From Nocardia stercoris (GTDB lineage: Bacteria > Actinomycetota > Actinomycetes > Mycobacteriales > Mycobacteriaceae): 64,000 nucleotides of DNA. Made by a program: the position numbers and the translations under genes. A model generated the notes under the pieces. It worked only from the letters and a program-made list of their open reading frames with translations. It was not told the DNA's origin and ran no database searches. Location of the stretch: positions 1 through 64,000 of the forward strand of contig NZ_RFFH01000007.1 in the NCBI RefSeq assembly GCF_003696265.1, written 5' to 3'. Below, piece by piece: positions 63,333-64,000 of the stretch. Every line of letters begins with the position of its first letter. Positions within the stretch are counted from its first letter, which is position 1.

Positions 63333-63347
63333 TGAAAATGATTGTCG
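63333..63347. promoter_or_regulatory. Zur/Fur-like box 2
   Basis: TGAAAATGATTGTCG agrees with the Zur consensus TGAAAATGATTTTCA at 13 of 15 positions. It lies 55 bp (centre to centre) from box 1 on the far side from the gene. Confidence 0.5.
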
Positions 63348-63498
63348 TCACCGTTTGGATCCGGAGACGGTCGTCAGCACCGACCTGATAGAGATGGACC
63401 ACCATGGCTCGTAGGCATTTCCACACCCGCGCACAGTTGCGCCCAGGGCGGAGCAGCACCCCAGGAGCTCCCGTGAATACGCGGTAGGCTGTGCGGGC

Positions 63499-63666
63499 AT
63501 GGGACGCGGAATCGGAGGTGTCCAGCGGTTCGCTACCGCCCTGGCGAGTCCGGGCACCGGGCATCGCCCGGCCTACACCTCCCACGAAGTGCTGATCGGC
63601 TCCGTGGTGCTACTGGCGATTCTGGCCGTCATTCTGGTCGCCGTTTGGTGGTCGAGCCGCCGCTGA
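63499..63666 (+). CDS. 55-residue single-pass membrane protein
   Basis: ATG 63499 opens a 55-residue frame. A soluble, Gly/Arg-rich N-terminus is followed by one strong membrane helix, VLIGSVVLLAILAVILVAVW, and a WSSRR end, so the N-terminus is probably outside. No family is recognised. It stands alone between the Zur-like boxes and the PRC-barrel gene. Confidence 0.55.
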   Translation: MGRGIGGVQRFATALASPGTGHRPAYTSHEVLIGSVVLLAILAVILVAVWWSSRR

Positions 63667-63808
63667 CTTCTGCATTCTCGGGTGTCCGAAACCGAATGCG
63701 ACGGATTGTGCGATGCCCGCAATTGCGTGATCATTCCTGTGTCGGCACCGATCACGGTGCAGGTCGGCACTGATCGTCGGGACGCAGAGACACCGGGACA
63801 GGAGCACG

Positions 63809-64000
63809 ATGACCGAACCGAAAGCGCAACCGCCGGTGGTGACGACCCTGCATCTGTCGCAGCTGCTGAAGTCCCCCGTGATCGCGGGATCCGGGGAGAC
63901 GATCGGCCGGGTGGACGACCTGATCGTGCGGTTGCCCGGCGGTGACGCCTACCCACCGGTCTCCGGGGTCGTCGTCGGCATCAGCGGCCGGCAGGTGTTC
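63809..64000 (+). CDS. PRC-barrel / MgtE-type protein, 5' part (cut by window end)
   Basis: The first 64 residues are visible. A short leader is followed by LHLSQLLKSPVIAGSGETIG and RVDDLIVRLPGGDAYPPVSG, a PRC-barrel beta pattern that opens actinobacterial MgtE-like magnesium transporter/CBS proteins. GGAG precedes ATG 63809 with good spacing. The assignment rests on the N-terminus only. Confidence 0.55.
   Translation, partial: MTEPKAQPPVVTTLHLSQLLKSPVIAGSGETIGRVDDLIVRLPGGDAYPPVSGVVVGISGRQVF

Noticed and set aside
63682..63945. 87-residue plus-strand frame near the right end
   Set aside because: Overlaps the better supported PRC-barrel start (63809) in another frame and has no domain.
1..64000. 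CRISPR arrays, tRNA or rRNA genes, intact insertion sequences, prophage, replication origin
   Set aside because: Looked for repeats with regular spacers, cloverleaf-like segments, transposase motifs and terminal inverted repeats; none could be supported by eye.

Overview
The window is high-GC actinobacterial DNA. A full set of actinobacterial families is present: EthR-, HxlR- and PadR-type regulators, an AfsR/SARP regulator, a SigF/SigB-type sigma factor, an acyl-CoA carboxylase epsilon subunit, a deazaflavin-type nitroreductase and Gly/Ala-rich secreted proteins. Together these point to a Nocardia-like mycolate actinomycete; the genus is inferred. No rRNA, tRNA, CRISPR array, intact insertion sequence or phage module was seen.

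Layout. 1-11 kb: drug exporter with divergent EthR-like repressor, a small SnoaL/membrane/SRPBCC group, a 1081-residue SARP-NB-ARC regulator, a nucleotide-sugar-epimerase-like reductase and a thiolase. 11-17.2 kb: a secreted protein and a four-gene peptide/nickel-type ABC importer. 17.3-36.4 kb: a compact type II polyketide synthase (PKS) cluster, all on the minus strand and mostly with overlapping start/stop codons. Read in transcription order it holds a group D flavin monooxygenase, biotin carboxylase/BCCP, PgaE-like FAD hydroxylase, TcmI-type cyclase, KS-alpha, KS-beta, ACP, C9 ketoreductase, didomain aromatase/cyclase, a PgaM-like hydroxylase-reductase fusion with a nested reductase start, carboxyltransferase beta, epsilon subunit, LLM flavoenzyme, MFS exporter, FMN reductase, two tandem double-domain ABM proteins, malonyl transferase and an NmrA-type reductase. 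36.8-41.5 kb: LuxR regulator with a strong terminator, SDR, MFS exporter and divergent TetR with two matching operators.

The PKS cluster carries its own malonyl-CoA supply (carboxylase plus malonyltransferase), a minimal PKS, C9 reduction, three folding/cyclising domains, the PgaE/PgaM hydroxylase pair typical of angucyclines, and ABM-type proteins of the kind that open or contract ring B. The parsimonious inference is an angucycline or benz[a]anthraquinone aglycone, possibly with an oxidatively rearranged ring. No glycosyltransferase, deoxysugar or KSIII starter gene is present.

41.5-64 kb is a mosaic of small units: an ECF-like sigma factor with a SnoaL tail and divergent RibD/DHFR-like reductase; a SapA-like secreted protein; an ABC transporter with a two-component system; HxlR with an NmrA-type reductase; a berberine-bridge-type FAD oxidase; PadR with SnoaL and SGNH esterase; GabT; SigF-like sigma factor with its own predicted promoter; DUF6131 and DoxX proteins; a nitroreductase-EthD fusion; a scar joining fragments of a SnoaL gene and a phosphoketolase gene; two lipoprotein serine hydrolases with a TetR that share a DNA motif; a secreted protein preceded by Zur-like boxes; and the start of a PRC-barrel/MgtE-type gene cut by the window end.
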